Source: Lojkania enalia
Taxonomy: Eukaryota > Ascomycota > Dothideomycetes > Pleosporales
DNA length: 64,000 nt
Reading direction: 5' to 3'
Assembly (NCBI GenBank): GCA_010094045.1
Contig: ML986625.1
Location: 248,910 to 312,909, forward strand
Part shown: positions 45,893 through 58,400 of the stretch, piece after piece
How the letters are laid out: each line of letters begins with the position of its first letter
Numbering within the stretch: position 1 is the first letter of the stretch
Position numbers and translations under genes: made by a program
Notes under the pieces: model-generated
The model's input: the letters and a program-made list of their open reading frames with translations, nothing else
Database searches by the model: none
Told to the model about the DNA's origin: nothing

Positions 45893-48333
45893 TCACCCCT
45901 GCCACACACTACTCAACCTTCTTCGCCTTGGCATTGTCGCTTGAGGACTCATACTCCTGCTTCTCAAACCGCCCCCATTTGCAAAGCTATTCTCCAAAAT
46001 CGCATCCTCGAGCTCATCCTCTTCTTCAATCGTATCAATAACTTCCTGCGGCGGCTCCTCGTCGAACACTGCCTGCAAATCCGCATGCACATTGAACCCG
46101 GTCCAGTTCCAGAAGGCCCATTTGGAGCGCTTGGAAGGGCCGAGGGATTGACGCCTCGACATTTTCCAGAGATACTGTCGCTCATATAGGGAAATAAGAA
46201 GGAGGATGGGACAATTAAGGATCCGGACAAGGGTTATGTTGATTTTGTGGAACCAGCGGGGTGTTAGGACAACTTTGAGTGGGAGCAAGAAGATGAGGGC
46301 TAGGATGTTGAAAGGCGGCCTATAGGCGAAAATTGCATCAGATTTGACACCCTCAAAGGTTAGGACTGCGCGTCGGAACTGGATCTCGGCGGTTGCGTCG
46401 GCGGCGATCTTGGAGAAAGTGTTTGATAGAATGGATACTAGGACTGTGAGGAATAGGGTGTTGCCGAGGAATGCATAGACGACCATGAGAGCCGGACCTA
46501 GGACGTCGTGGAATTTGGGGGCTTCTTGAATTCCGGTTCCGTCGAGCCCGAACCAGATCCACAACATCCATTTCGAAATCGTGATGGGATTTGGCGAATC
46601 GTCGAAGTCGACTTGGCTGTTTCCCATTGCGAGCCACTTGAGGGATAAGAGGAAGCCGCCGAAGCACCATACGGCGATGAGAGATAGTGCTGTGAACTCT
46701 GACATCATGGCTCGGAGAGAGATGAAAAGCATGTTCTCCGGCATTAGGTTGAATGCTAGTCGGGGAAATAGTATGGGAGCGGCGATAGCAAGGACATCGA
46801 GTGCTTGTCTACCCTCTTCGACGTTTCCCGTGATCCACCCATGCATTCGTACAAACAAGTACGAAAAATAAATGACGAGGAAGGTGATGTCGAGGAACGA
46901 CCATAAGTTTTGGGTATGAACCTGCCATCCATGTTCTAGCATCGATGCAATTTCATCCAACGTCCAGCCTGCTGCATATATCAAGAAAAATGCTTCGGAC
47001 GTGGTGAATGTCGTATTCTGACGATTCATCATGCAGAGGCAGAAGAGACCAAGTAGGATTATGAACTGGACGACTTCGATGATGTTCCGCGTTCGAGGCA
47101 CGATTAAGCGATACTGATTTAGTAGTGGCGCTTTTCGAGGATCGTACAGAGCAATCGGCTTGTACTTGTAGTGATCCGGCAGGATATCCACGAATGAAGT
47201 GGGCGTGTACACAACTCGCCCGCGATATACAGCGTCCACGACTTTCTGGCACGCGGAACTGCTTAGGAACATCTTACTCTCTGAGATGATAGCTACTTCT
47301 AGTGCAGTAAGCTTTCCTTCGTAGCCGCCCTGTGACTGGAATTCCCATTTAAACCTCTTCGGACACACTTCGGTTGGGGCGCCCTGGAAGGGTTGGAAGG
47401 GAGCAACTAGAATGTTGGCGAGTCGCAAAAGGCCGACACGACCGGAATACATATCGTCGTATTTCCGGAGCATCTTCATGGCAACTATTTCGCAGAGATT
47501 GGCCCTCGTCAGATTGACAGTCTGGTGATAGTGTTGGAAGGATTGCTCGCGCAAGAACTGCAGTCGATTGACTAGGAGACAGTATACTATTAGGGGTCAG
47601 TGCTGACTACTACCGGATTCGGAAGTATCGTAATTGTAGCAGAAATGGCGGCTGTGATCGAACAATCAAGAGTGCTCACATAAAAAAATCTTCGTGTTAG
47701 GAGGAAATTCAATTTCCCAGATACAGGTGCTTTCGGTAAAGATAGAGAAATAATACCTACCAACAGATACGTCGTCCTCATCATAGAGCCTCTCAACCAT
47801 AGGTTTGACAATCAAGACATTCATGCGCGGCTCTTTAAGTTGGTCAAAAGTATACGGATCGTCAATCGTAGCCAGCACCATTCTTCGTATTCTGTACTAC
47901 CGTAAGCATTATTCGGCTCTGCAACCATCATTTTCAACTATACTCACCGATGAATGGTAACATAAATTCTCAACCCTTGATGCGGATCTGCTGCAAACAC
48001 TTGCCTGGGTCCAGCGCCTTCCTCTCTCAAACAACCATCAGGATCCGCGTTTTCATCATCGCCAAGCAATGTTTCTTGCTCTTCTCTACTCCTCACTACC
48101 CGAAAAGCATCGCTCAAACTGCGGTGAGCCTCAGCCAAATGCGGGCGATGCGCCAAGTGCTCTGGAATCCGGATATGGGGAGATTGATGGCTGTGGTCTA
48201 AACTTTTGCGACCTCGTGAGATATTACCGTTATCTTGCTTAGCAGTAGGTGGAGAAGTGATTGGGCTGTTAAGAGGAAGTGGACTAGGAGTTATGGCTGG
48301 ATCGGCTCTAGGTGGAATGCCGTCGGCGGACAT
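45893..48333 (-). CDS. YVC1: Vacuolar TRP-type cation channel YVC1
   Basis: TRP-family channel that releases calcium from the vacuole. Three exons on the minus strand: 48333-47948, 47891-47761 and 47586-45893, with introns of 56 bp (GTGAGT), 56-class spacing at the first join and 174 bp at the second (GTAGGT...TAATAG). All joins keep frame and give 736 residues. Residues 1-120 are disordered. The joins rebuild RIRRMVLATIDDPYTFDQL and DDVSVVYCLLVNRLQFLREQ, both conserved in fungal YVC1. A helical cytosolic domain follows to about 335. The membrane region spans about 340-615: a first helix EVVQFIILLGLFCLCMM, five more segments, the pore stretch near LWIWFGLDGTG and the final helix MVVYAFLGNTLFLTVLVSIL. 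An acidic cluster (EEEDELED) near the C-terminus is typical of YVC1. No coding lesion is seen. Confidence 0.93.
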
Positions 48334-49115
48334 GTGAGGCCAAGGTTAGGGCTAGGTGTGGAGTGAGGAAGAGTTAGGTAAGAGAAATAGGGACCCTAGT
48401 GGATGTGTTCTCCGTTTACCCAGAGCGGAAGTGCTGGGCAGTGACGTTTGGCGGATGTTTAGGAACAAGCTTTGCCGGAAACCGACTAGACGAACGAATG
48501 ATGGGGCTGCGATTTGGAGGGTCCTTAGCCCGGCCTTCGGAGGTTGTGTTTATCGGGATGCAATTGCCAGCGAGCTGATGTAGGTGCAAGCAGTCTAAAT
48601 GCTGGCCGCGATCAAGGAAGGACTGTGGACGGAGGAGTGATAAGTGACAAAAGCAAAGGGAGAATTGCTACGGATTCCGGGCGCGATAAGGGCTTTGGCT
48701 TGAAAGGGTCTAGCCTAGGGAGCTTTGGCCAAGCGTTCTATTGGGTGGTGGTGGTGGCTTGGGCGGAGCGGAAGGTGTGGCGGTGATATCATCTTCAAAC
48801 TTCGTCCAGCGAGTACGCGCCACTGTTGGGCGCCATTGCGTGCCAATTGAGCATTTCGTTTATCCAGCCAGTAGTCTGTGATTCGAACCTCGAATCTTCG
48901 CACTGCGAGCTATTGGTATTTATCCTGCAGAGTCATACCAGGACCTTGGTTCCGCGGCCGATTCATCGCCAGTCAAAACCCTTCAGTTGAGTCAATCGTC
49001 GTGTCAGTTACTCAAACTACAAATTAGGGCTTTGTCGTCCCTGATTCCTGTATCTGGGTGACCGGATATTCACTGCGCTTGGACCAAGAGCATTGCGTTA
49101 CTTTGTTTTGTCAAG
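48334..49115. promoter_or_regulatory. Divergent 5' region between YVC1 and the D-serine dehydratase gene
   Basis: About 780 bp separate the two divergent start codons. No TATA box or known operator stands out, and frames inside it are short. Confidence 0.4.
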
Positions 49116-50611
49116 ATGGACACCATTCCGATAGCCAACTATCCCCTACCTACTAAGTCGTCGCTGCAGTGGCAATACGTTGGCAAAAACCTGAACGATG
49201 TATTCACACCAGCGGTTGTCATTGATCGATCAGTTGTCAAACGGAATTGCGATGCAATGCTTGAGGTGTCTAAGGCGCTAGGCGTGGGGTTTAGAGCACA
49301 TGTCAAAAGCCACAAGGTAACAACAACCTCACGAGAGAGCGGTGCTGAGCATGAATAATTTAACGGTTTTGATATAGACACTAGAACTATCCAAGATGCA
49401 AGTTGGGGAGGATGGGCCGGCCAATTTTGTGGTTTCCACGCTCATCGAAGCTGAGAATCTACTCTCTTTTCTTCTCGAATGTCAAGCGAAAGATCGGCCA
49501 TGTAGCGTTAGTAGAGCAAAAATCACTGGTAGTATTGTGAACAAGTCAGGTTGATCATATTCTGTAGGTTATTTATGGTGTACCAATTCCTCAGTCTGCA
49601 GTGTCCCGTTTGCTTTGTATTGCCAATAAGGTCCAGCCTGGTACGCTAAGCGTGCTAATCGATAATCTGGACGCATTCCTGGAGTTCGAAGACCAACTCG
49701 AAAAGACACCAAACGCTCGGGCCATTGGTGTCTACCTCAAGATAGATGTCGGATACCAGCGTGCAGGTACAAAGACTGATTCCCCCAAGTTTGGCGAGCT
49801 AGTTAGGACTGTGATCGACAAAGCGGGGGAGAACTTCAAGGGATTTTACACTCACTTCGGGCATAGCTATGGAGGATCTTCAGAAGACGACGCGGCCAAT
49901 GGTTTGTTGGAGGAGCTCACTGGCCTGGAAGTCGCCACAAGAGCCGTGCCTAAAAGCTTCAAAGGGAGATTAGTCCTCACCGTAGGTGCTACTCCAACTG
50001 CCACTGCCGCCCAAAACCTACTTTCGAAGTCCAGTGAAAAGGCTAGAGAATTCAAGTCGATACTCGATGATTTGAAGCAGAAATACTCAATCGAACTTCA
50101 CGCTGGGGTCTACCCGTTGCTGGATCTGCAGCAGGTTGCTACCCACGCGCGTCCTCCAGTCGGGGAAGCGAAACAAGGATTTGAGCCTTTGTCCCGTTCA
50201 AACATTGGCTTAAAAATGCTGGTTGAGGTGACGAGTGTCTACGAAGAAAGAGCAAAGCCAGAAGCGTTGGTGTCAGCGGGATCGTTAGCATTGGGAAGGG
50301 AGCCATGTAAGAGCTACCCTGGGTGGGGTGTAGTAACGGCAGATCTGGGAAATAGTGGTGGAAATTGTATTTATGATGATAGAGGTAACAAAACTGGGTG
50401 GATTGTTGGAAGAATCAGCCAAGAGCACGCCATCTTAACATGGGAAGGTCCAAAAGAAAAGGCAATGCCTCTTTCGATTGGTGATAAGATTTTGATTTGG
50501 CCAAACCATGCATGTGTAGCTGGTGCAGGCTTCGGATGGTATCTAGTTGTTGATTCCACATCTGACACCAATACGATAGTGGATGTGTGGGTACGCTGGC
50601 GTGGTTGGTAA
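49116..50611 (+). CDS. DSD1: D-serine dehydratase-like, PLP- and zinc-dependent (fold type III)
   Basis: Converts D-serine to pyruvate and ammonia, or acts on a related D-hydroxy amino acid. Three exons: 49116-49316, 49378-49506 and 49568-50611, with two introns of 61 bp. The product has 457 residues. The joins keep frame and rebuild HVKSHK-TLELSKMQ and the strand VIYGVPIPQ. The PLP Schiff-base lysine is the first Lys of RAHVKSHK, about K64, as in yeast Dsd1p. The zinc ligands of the family appear as His and Cys in PNHACVAG (about H424 and C426). The fold-type III TIM barrel fills the middle, with YLKIDVGYQRAG and GFYTHFGHSYG visible. A D-threonine aldolase-like activity is the main alternative. 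Confidence 0.88.
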
Positions 50612-50786
50612 AACTTAATGATTCCAAAAGGTCAGCATATTAATATTATAGTATACTTCTCGATGAGTAGAATGATATATATTGACAGGTGAAACTATTT
50701 TAGACAAGAATCTGCTCTTCACGAAGCATTTTGAGATTGGGTATCATGAATATTACAACCGCGGAAGGGAAGGGGCGTAACTGGTT

Positions 50787-51946
50787 TCACAGTTCAGTCG
50801 GCACCGGTCCTCCTCCCCTCCCTACTGCCTGATGGCCTGGCTGCGGAATGGATGGCTGATGATAGGTAGGCGCTCTAGAGATGTGATTCGGAGTCTCCCA
50901 TTTCAAGCTCTGCATATATAGGCAAGTAGTCTTCACTTCAGCGAGTATCTCGTTCAATAGCTGGCCCTGGATGGCGGTCTCGTAGAGCACCTTATGCTGG
51001 AGATTTTCCCTATCCTGCCGATTCCTGTCGTGAAATCCGGCAGAGGTGGTGCGCCAGAGATCTTCTCTCTAGTCATGAACGTCTGTGGCAAGCCTTCGAT
51101 ACTCTTCAACCCATCGGATCTGGCTTGAAAGGAGGCGTGCTTCCTTGCGGATGGCTTCAGTGACTGAAGCAATCTAATCGCCTTTGTCGATGCCAGGTGA
51201 TAGGGATATTCCTGGTGGTGCTAAGCCGTTGTTAAAAATTGAATCTCTGAATGCCCCCCCAAGGTGGCGTATAGCTGTCTGCTTATCGTCCCGTGCGTTC
51301 TTGTCGTACCATTCTTGCTTGAATCGTCGCAGAGGTCTGTGCACATGATTGACGCATTCCGATGTGTCCTCTTGAACATCGTCTCTGAGCTTCAGAAACA
51401 GTTCGTCAAGGTCGGCTTTCGTCAGCGAAGACGCAGCGTTTCCAATCTTGTCGTCTGCGTGGACACGGTTCCTGGTCCTCTCTTCGGCGTAGAGCCTCTT
51501 CCGCGGCACTAGATCTCAAGCCCAGCATCTGAGTCATGGCGCACCGACCCGCAATTTGAGGATGCTGAAGCAGCCGTGTTTGAGCCATTCATCTTTGCAG
51601 GTCCACTCGCGGCAACCATCGTTTTCTTCACCCGGGCCTGCATAGTCACGGGATACTCTGCCCCGTCGGCGTCTGGCACGATTAGAAGCTCGTATGTCTG
51701 GGAATGGTCTACCTTGAGTGACGGCTCAAGGATGCGCTCTGCATGAGTCCAGCCGCCGTCGCCCCTGTCGATGTTGCGCTTGAAGCCGTTGATCACGTCG
51801 GCAAGCCTCCGGGCCGTCAGCGCGACCACAGGGTCGATGCTGGGGTCCGGAACGATAGAGAGAGGCGATGCTAGGCGCCTGTCGGATGACGCAAACGGGC
51901 TCGAGTAGGGTGTCTCCTCGCGCGCTGGGTCTAGCGGAGAGTCCAT
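50787..51946 (-). pseudogene. Probable pseudogene: helical protein with in-frame TAG codons
   Basis: A minus-strand coding-like region of unknown family. The first segment starts at the ATG at 51946 and reads to a TAG at 51509. Its sequence looks real (ALTARRLADVINGFKRNI, YELLIVPDADGAEYPVTMQA). In a shifted frame coding-like sequence continues from about 51507 to a TGA at 50787, broken by TAG at 51174-51176 and again at 51069-51071. The stretches between read as amphipathic helices (IASVTEAIRKEARLLSSQIR; QGQLLNEILAEVKTTCLYMQ). Both TAGs could derive from CAG by C-to-T change in a CpA context, the signature of repeat-induced point mutation, but other causes are possible. An unseen intron could explain the frame shift; the two later stops would remain. 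Start, extent and status are uncertain. Confidence 0.45.
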
Positions 51947-52788
51947 ACTCTCCGAAGCGTAGTGTGCCGGGATGCGCAAGTGTTTTCTCGACTGCTCCCG
52001 AGATCCGCAGCGTCGTCCCTGGTACAGTACTTGTGGAGCGCTGGAGAGCGAGTGGAAGAAGGCTGGCAGCACACGACGCGGCGCCGGCTGCGGGCAGTAC
52101 GGCAGTATGTATAGTACGAGTGTCGCGATGCTTTCTGGTGTGGAGAGAGCTTGTCTGGCTCCCGCAGCAGCGCGACCGCTGGGCTAAGCCCTTCGGGTGC
52201 AAGCCATCCAACAGGCCCGTCCGTGCCGCGCTCGATGCACCCCGGTCATCCCTGTCCCCGGCGTTTTCGTCCATTCAGGGCATGCACTTCTCCTGGCCGA
52301 CCAGGACAGAAAAGAGAACAACCCCCTCCCCCAAGCTCCGAGCTGCAGGTAGATCGCGCCTGGTCTACGGGCTGACTCCTGCTGAGAGAGATCAACCCCC
52401 TCGAGCTTGTCCTGGCGCTGTCTCTTCCTTCTCTCCTCGCAGCGCAGCCAACCGTCCGTATCTGCACGCTCCACGCCGTTGCTGCAGTTCTCTCTCACAG
52501 CAGCATGCCGTCGCCAGGCCGTCTTTTCCTCTCGTTTTACTGAGCCCGCCCTGACGGGTTGACTGTCGTCTCGTTCCTGAAGCCCTTGATCGCTGCCCAT
52601 GCTTATGCACTGCCCACACGCCGTCTTTTCCATCAGTCGTCCTGCAGCCAGCCAGCGCCAGAGCCCGGGCCTGTAGGCGTTGCACAGCACACCGACAGCA
52701 GCTGAATCCCGTCCTACGACCGCCGGTCGTCAGACTTGGTGCGTATCTGGTGTATATATACCTCGCAGCTGGGTGCTGCTGTGCTGTC
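51947..52788. promoter_or_regulatory. 5' region of the coiled-coil gene, with TATA-like element
   Basis: About 840 bp upstream of the ATG at 52789. TATATATA lies at 52753-52760, about 30 bases before the ATG. The region is GC-rich and gives long but spurious frames on both strands. Confidence 0.4.
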
Positions 52789-54695
52789 ATGGTACCTTTT
52801 CGGAGTAGGCTATCGAGGGAAGGGCGCCCAAGCCTCGATGAGGCCAACCCCGTAGCCAACCCGTTTGAATGGCAGAGTGAACGCGACCAGTACATTATGA
52901 CGTTCCCCGTCCATCCGCTGCCTTCCATGCAGGCGCCTTTCGAGGAGTCGATGCTCGACGCAACAGGGGAGACGGGCTTCGTTGCCTTCCCAAATCCGAA
53001 CAAAAACATCGACATGCGGCAGCAGTTGCTTTGCAAAGAGTCGGAGGTATCCGAGCTGGAGTGGAACTTGACGTATAATTGCCATTGGCGAAATCACCCC
53101 AAGGGCAAATTTCATCCCTTGTTAAAGACGGTTACTCAGATCGCATTTGGAATTCATTTGCTACACCAGCACTTGGAGAAGTCGGTGGCCGACGTGGCAG
53201 ACATACTATTGAAACATGTAAATGAGCTGGACAGCTTCCTTCAGAGGGCAAACGAGGATATTGAAGGCAGCTTGAGGGACATGCTATTTCGCAGAAAGTG
53301 CTTAAGGGTTCCCATGGAGCATGTCAACGAGTTCGACCGCCTTCTAGACGACCGTACATATCGAGCTCAGCTTCTGGACGGCAACGTGACGATCGAACGT
53401 ACCATCAATCGCATGTCGGAATTAGTGAACGACTATTTGATCGATATGAGCACGTTCCGAGACGCCAACCACGAATTGGACATATATCTTGCCCACATTG
53501 GCGATGCATGGGCAGATCAGAATGATGATGTCAGCCGAATATATTCTGCTATGTGTGGAAACACTGCTGGATGGTCACAATTTCTGCAGAGTCTGGTCGC
53601 AAAAGCCGAAAAATTAGGTGTCGTGCTGGTGCAGGTTAGCAGCTACTGTAATGAAATTGAGAAACGCTGCGGTGCTGCTAGTCGACGGAGCCTGGTGAGT
53701 TCTCCTTTTCCAATACCGAGCCGAGACCCTGTTTGTTCAATGTTTCACCATTCCTGCTAGCTGACATGGCCTCTTAGATCGCCAGCCGATCTTCATCGCG
53801 AACGTCGAATTCACGTGACGGAGGCCGATCGTTTCGCAACCCTGCAAACAACAAGCCTCTGCCCAACGTGCCTAGCGAAAGATCCCCGTTCTTGTCGCCG
53901 TCTTTAGGTAGCGTAGATGCGGGGCAGACGTCCGATCTTGCAGACCCTCAGATGCAGTCTAGCATTCACGCATCCCCTTCCAACACATCCCAAATCAGAA
54001 TGCTCCCCTCTTCAGTCTCAGAGGATGTTCAAGAGCAGCAGCATCAAGCCGAAGGCTGGCAAACATCTGCTACTTTTGAGCCTTCGCAGTCCTATGCGCC
54101 GATACCAACAGTAGATAACATCAGCAAGCAGCCGAAACTAGATCAGAGTCTATCAACATCCCAACACGTCGGGACTAGGAAAGATGCACATCAAATTCTA
54201 GATCCTCGGACGTCTAAAACGGATAGACAACAATATGAATATCCTTCGTTATCTCGTGGTAGCCAGAACGATGCGACGGCATCGAAACCCGCAGCAGTAA
54301 GAGGTGGAAAAGAAGATCATAGCCCACCATTGACCGGAAAGGACTCTGCTTATTCATCTGCCTCCGGCGGCTCATTTGCGTCTCCAACACCAGTACACCC
54401 GCGCTCAGCATCCTCTCAATCATCCTATCCTCGCGCTCAGTTCGGATTATTTCCCAGCAGCAGTCCTGGCACACCAAAACATTCAATATCGGGACGCCAC
54501 GGCGCTCTATCTCCTATTCTTACGTCTCCTACTATCCACGATCGACCTAATTATTATCCCGCCCAGCGCGCTCAGACCTCTCTCGATAATCATAATGCTC
54601 CAACCCGTCGTTTACTGAAGAAATCAAGCCTCTCCTCGCTTAAGAGGCTTTTCAGCAAGAAGAAGCATGGTTCTGTGGAGACAATCACAGAATGA
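52789..54695 (+). CDS. Helical protein with long Ser-rich tail, unknown function
   Basis: Two exons, 52789-53694 and 53778-54695, with an 83-bp intron (GTGAGT...CTTAG), giving 607 residues. Residues about 95-300 are almost entirely helical (KTVTQIAFGIHLLHQHLEKS, VADILLKHVNELDSFLQRAN, RMSELVNDYLIDMSTFRD), suggesting a coiled-coil or helical-bundle domain. Residues after 300 are disordered and rich in Ser, Pro and Gln. A short basic C-terminal patch follows (RRLLKKSSLSSLKRLFSKKK). I do not recognise the family. It could be a scaffold or cortical protein. It lies head to tail with the next large Ser-rich gene, 773 bp away, and both contain an ERDQY[IV] string in a Pro-containing context. Confidence 0.75.
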
Positions 54696-55468
54696 TTGCA
54701 GTGTTTTTTTAGCGAGCATTTTGGTTTGATCTGGTTTGGCACCTTGAGCGACCATATACCCCTTTTGGCGCAGTTTGTTTTAGTTCGGTAGCTGCCCCAA
54801 CCTTCTTGGAAATGTACTATATTTTTCTTTGTTCCCTTGTAATGCGGCGCTTACGAGCTAGTAATGATATGCCTTGGGCCTTGTATATGGAAGAGCATGG
54901 CTGTGAGTTGGCAGTACACGCCTGGCTGCAGATGTATCGTGATTTCAGAATATGGGCGAAATTAATGAACATAATGGAATGGCCGGCTGCCTCAGGCTGG
55001 GTAGAGAGCCTCGGGGAAGGGGGTGTACTTATCTATACTTTTGGGGCTGAGGTAGACAATCTTGTGGCTTCAGAGAGCTATTGCACATGGGGTTTCCTTC
55101 TCTCGATTGGACGTGTTGCTGTTTGATGTCTGCCTGCGCCTGCTCCGGCTTATCCAGGCTTGAGAGGCGCCTTCCTCATTTTCACGTCCGATGAGGAAGT
55201 CGGGATACAGCCAGCATTTTCAGCTCCCGCTGTGCCGTCTCCTCTTCTTCTACATCTCGTGTTTATTCTCAGTATCCTCTGTCTCTGTTAGAGGAAGCCG
55301 AGTTGCTTCGCTGTTCTGTCCTGATCTTGGAAAGGCAGTATCGTTTTCGCCAACATAAGTTTTTTCTTCTACATTGGCGTCTTCCCATCTTCAGGGCCGC
55401 CGTCCTAGTTTCGCTTCTCCTGTCCCCTTGCTGGACTGCCATAGGCTCTCCGGCACCGAGAAGGCACA
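54696..55468. other. Interval between the two large Ser-rich genes
   Basis: 773 bp. It holds the 3' UTR of the upstream gene and a pyrimidine-rich leader before the ATG at 55469. The plus-strand frame at 54806-55126 is not credible as a gene. Confidence 0.5.
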
Positions 55469-58400
55469 ATGCCCCTCACGGATCGGGACGCCAATGGCAG
55501 TGGCCGCACGAGCAGGGCGTCCAACCTGTCCGTGGGCTCCAGGGGCATGCAGAAGGGGTCTGGCCCTGGCGGCCGCTCCGACCTTCTAGCCAACGTAGGC
55601 GTCATGAGCATGCTACGCACCGGGACCGAGATCGGTGATGTTGAAGCTCTCACTTACGACACCTCCAACATGATGCCTCGCGGCCTTCCCCGTAGGGGCG
55701 GCGCTTCCTCCCGCCCGTCGTCTGCCTCGTCCCTCTCCAACGCGTCCAGACGAACATCGAACCATCAAGCTTGGCCTTCTGCTTCCTCGGGAGCACGGCG
55801 CTCGTTGAAGTCGAGGGAGTCCAACATTCCTCAGTATGTCGCTGACACGCTATCTCCAACCATCGTGAACTTTCCGGGCTCTTCGCCACTGATTCCTCGT
55901 TCTCGAGCCTCTCGCGACGGCAATGGTAGATCCTTCTCCATGACACACTCGAGTCAGCCTGCATTCGCCCTGTCCAGCAATCGGTCGTACTCCAGTCTAG
56001 GGGCCCACGATCATCTTCCTCGGCCTCGATCGCCCTATCGTTATCCTGTTAAGCTTCGTCGTCCAGGCTATCGGTCGGTGTCACCCGCGTTGAGCGATAT
56101 CACAGGAACCCAATATCGACGCTCCTACGGGAATCCAGGTCAGATACGATTAAAAACTCCACCTGAAATGGCAGCCCATCATAACGAACGAGTACAACTT
56201 GGGGGTTATTCGGGCCGTAATGCGCTACCAACATTACCTGGCGCTTCCCATGTAGATGCCCGTCCAGTGCCTCCTCGTCCTCACACTGCTGTCGGGCAGA
56301 CTCGTGTGGTGCATAGGTCTGCTAAGGGATCTACCTCGAGTGGCTCATCAAACCGGCGGACCGATTCAGATGTTCCTTCCGCACCGTCATCAGACGACCC
56401 TTCCCCACCTACTCCACAAGGTGGTGCATCGATGGAGGTTCTTGTTCACACGGCGACCAGAAATATCCTCAGTGATGGCATGGCGGCTGATATGAAAGGA
56501 AGCGAGACCATAGGCCCGCTCTACTACGACTACAGCGAACAGTTTGAACGCGACCAGTACGTCTTGCCAACTCCAGAAGCTGTACCGACAGGAATCGTGC
56601 GCCATATCAAAACGCAATTGGAAGAGAGGGTAACAGCGGAGCAAGTTCCCAAGAAAATAGATGATTCTGTCGTACAAGAAATTGCCGAACTTCCTGGGTC
56701 GGAGGTAGTAAGCGTCGCAGAACTACCTGCATCTCCTGTCCCACAAAGAATCACGAGAGACCTAGTACGTGCTGCTCTTAGACCTGCTTCAATGACCGGT
56801 GATATCAGTGTATCCGTCAGCTCAACTGAGGGAAAAGAAGCTAGTGCCTCAGCAACCAAGTTGGCGCAGGGTACCGACGTGGGGCTAGCAAAGGAACAAA
56901 TTTCGAAGGAATTAATTTCGGCTCAAGAAAACGATGGAAATAGACAGAGTGTGCTGTCTCATCCTAGTCCGAGCATAGTTGACTCCTCGACCGTTGAAGT
57001 CGCCCTAAGGTATTCTAGTCCTATAGCCTCAGGAACAGAAGACGGCATGTCAGACCTCCTGGATGGATATCAGCATACTGAGACGAAGCAAGGCCTCGAT
57101 ACGGCCAGGAATGATATAGCCCATGATGTTGCCGAGAAAACGAGCAGCCATACTCCACAATCTTCCGATCAACAATCCTTTAAATCCTGCACCGACTTGG
57201 GCGAGCAACCCTGCAAGGACACAGATGCTAAGTCATTTAAGACTTGTAAGGATACCGTGACCCCAGAACGTTCAGCTTCCCTACCAGCGTCAAGGTTGCC
57301 GTCAATGAACGCAATAGCCACGGATGTGGAAGTAAAGAGACCTATTTCTGAGATACCGCCGCCGCCGTCTCCATCCAAATTGATCCGGAAACAGCTGCCA
57401 GTTCCACCGGGCAAGTCTAGTTTCTCAAAGTCGCAGTCTCTGGCATGTGTTCATCGAACTCGCTCTAGACAGGGCTCGACTGTAACCTCAATATCCTCTT
57501 CAATCGAAAATTCGACTAAAAAAGCGCCGCCCCCAGTTCCCCCAAGGGCTTCAAGTACATCGAGGGAGGCACAACACTCTCAAGCAGCCCAGAATTTCCT
57601 ACTACGGCTGACCGGGGCTCGGAGGTTTTCAAAGAACCGATCAAGTTTGAAAAAGAAGTCTGCTAAACGTGAACCCGCCCAGTCTTCAGGTAGCTCCGAT
57701 CATGTGCCGAAGTTCATCGAACTTCCTCAAGTATCTATCACTAAGGGGCCTTCTTTGGGGAAAACGTCGGCGGCACGGGAGAGTTCGGTCAGACGCAAAA
57801 CGAGGTTAGAGATGCAATCCGATTCCCCTATACCAGCCGTGGGAAACGCTGGTGAAAAAGCGTCTACGTCTTCTACGCCACTGAATAGTCGAGTTAGTCA
57901 TATTGGACCTACGACACCAATAGCAAAATTCGAAGGCGGAGAACGTGGCCCACTTGCACAGCTACCGATCAATTGTAGTGGGCATTCGGCGCATCAGCAT
58001 TCCTTCAGTACCCCCGTTGTTCCACTTCTAGAGCCTTCCTCTCTTTATTCTGTCGAAGACCCAACCAAGGCAAGTCGCGTTCAGTCTTCGCCGGTCGCGT
58101 TGCCGCAATTTACAGATAACCATCGGTGCGAGAGTCAGTCTACGACTGATTTGGTCTGGCAAGGTCACAAGTCCGTGCACCTCCTTCCCGTAAAGCCTCT
58201 TGACCCTCAATCTTGTCGAAACAGTGGTCAAGATGACAGCACGACTGATTTAAGACTTTCCACTTATAACAAGTACTCGCCCCATCATCTTCCAGACGTC
58301 AAGGAGGAATCACATGAAGACTCAAGTCTTAATACTAGTGCGAGTAATTTAAAAAACAGCAGCTTCAGATTTCCTGTCAGCGGCTTGTCTCCGGTCAGAG

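Noticed and set aside
51868..52554. 228-codon plus-strand frame opposite the pseudogene and promoter
   Set aside because: It is GC-rich, Ser/Arg-rich without domains, and is a shadow of the minus-strand coding-like frame and promoter DNA.
52392..53036. 214-codon minus-strand frame
   Set aside because: It overlaps the start of the convincing plus-strand helical gene and has no sensible composition.
54806..55126. 106-codon plus-strand frame after the helical gene
   Set aside because: It lies in the 3' UTR, shows no domain, and is most likely chance.
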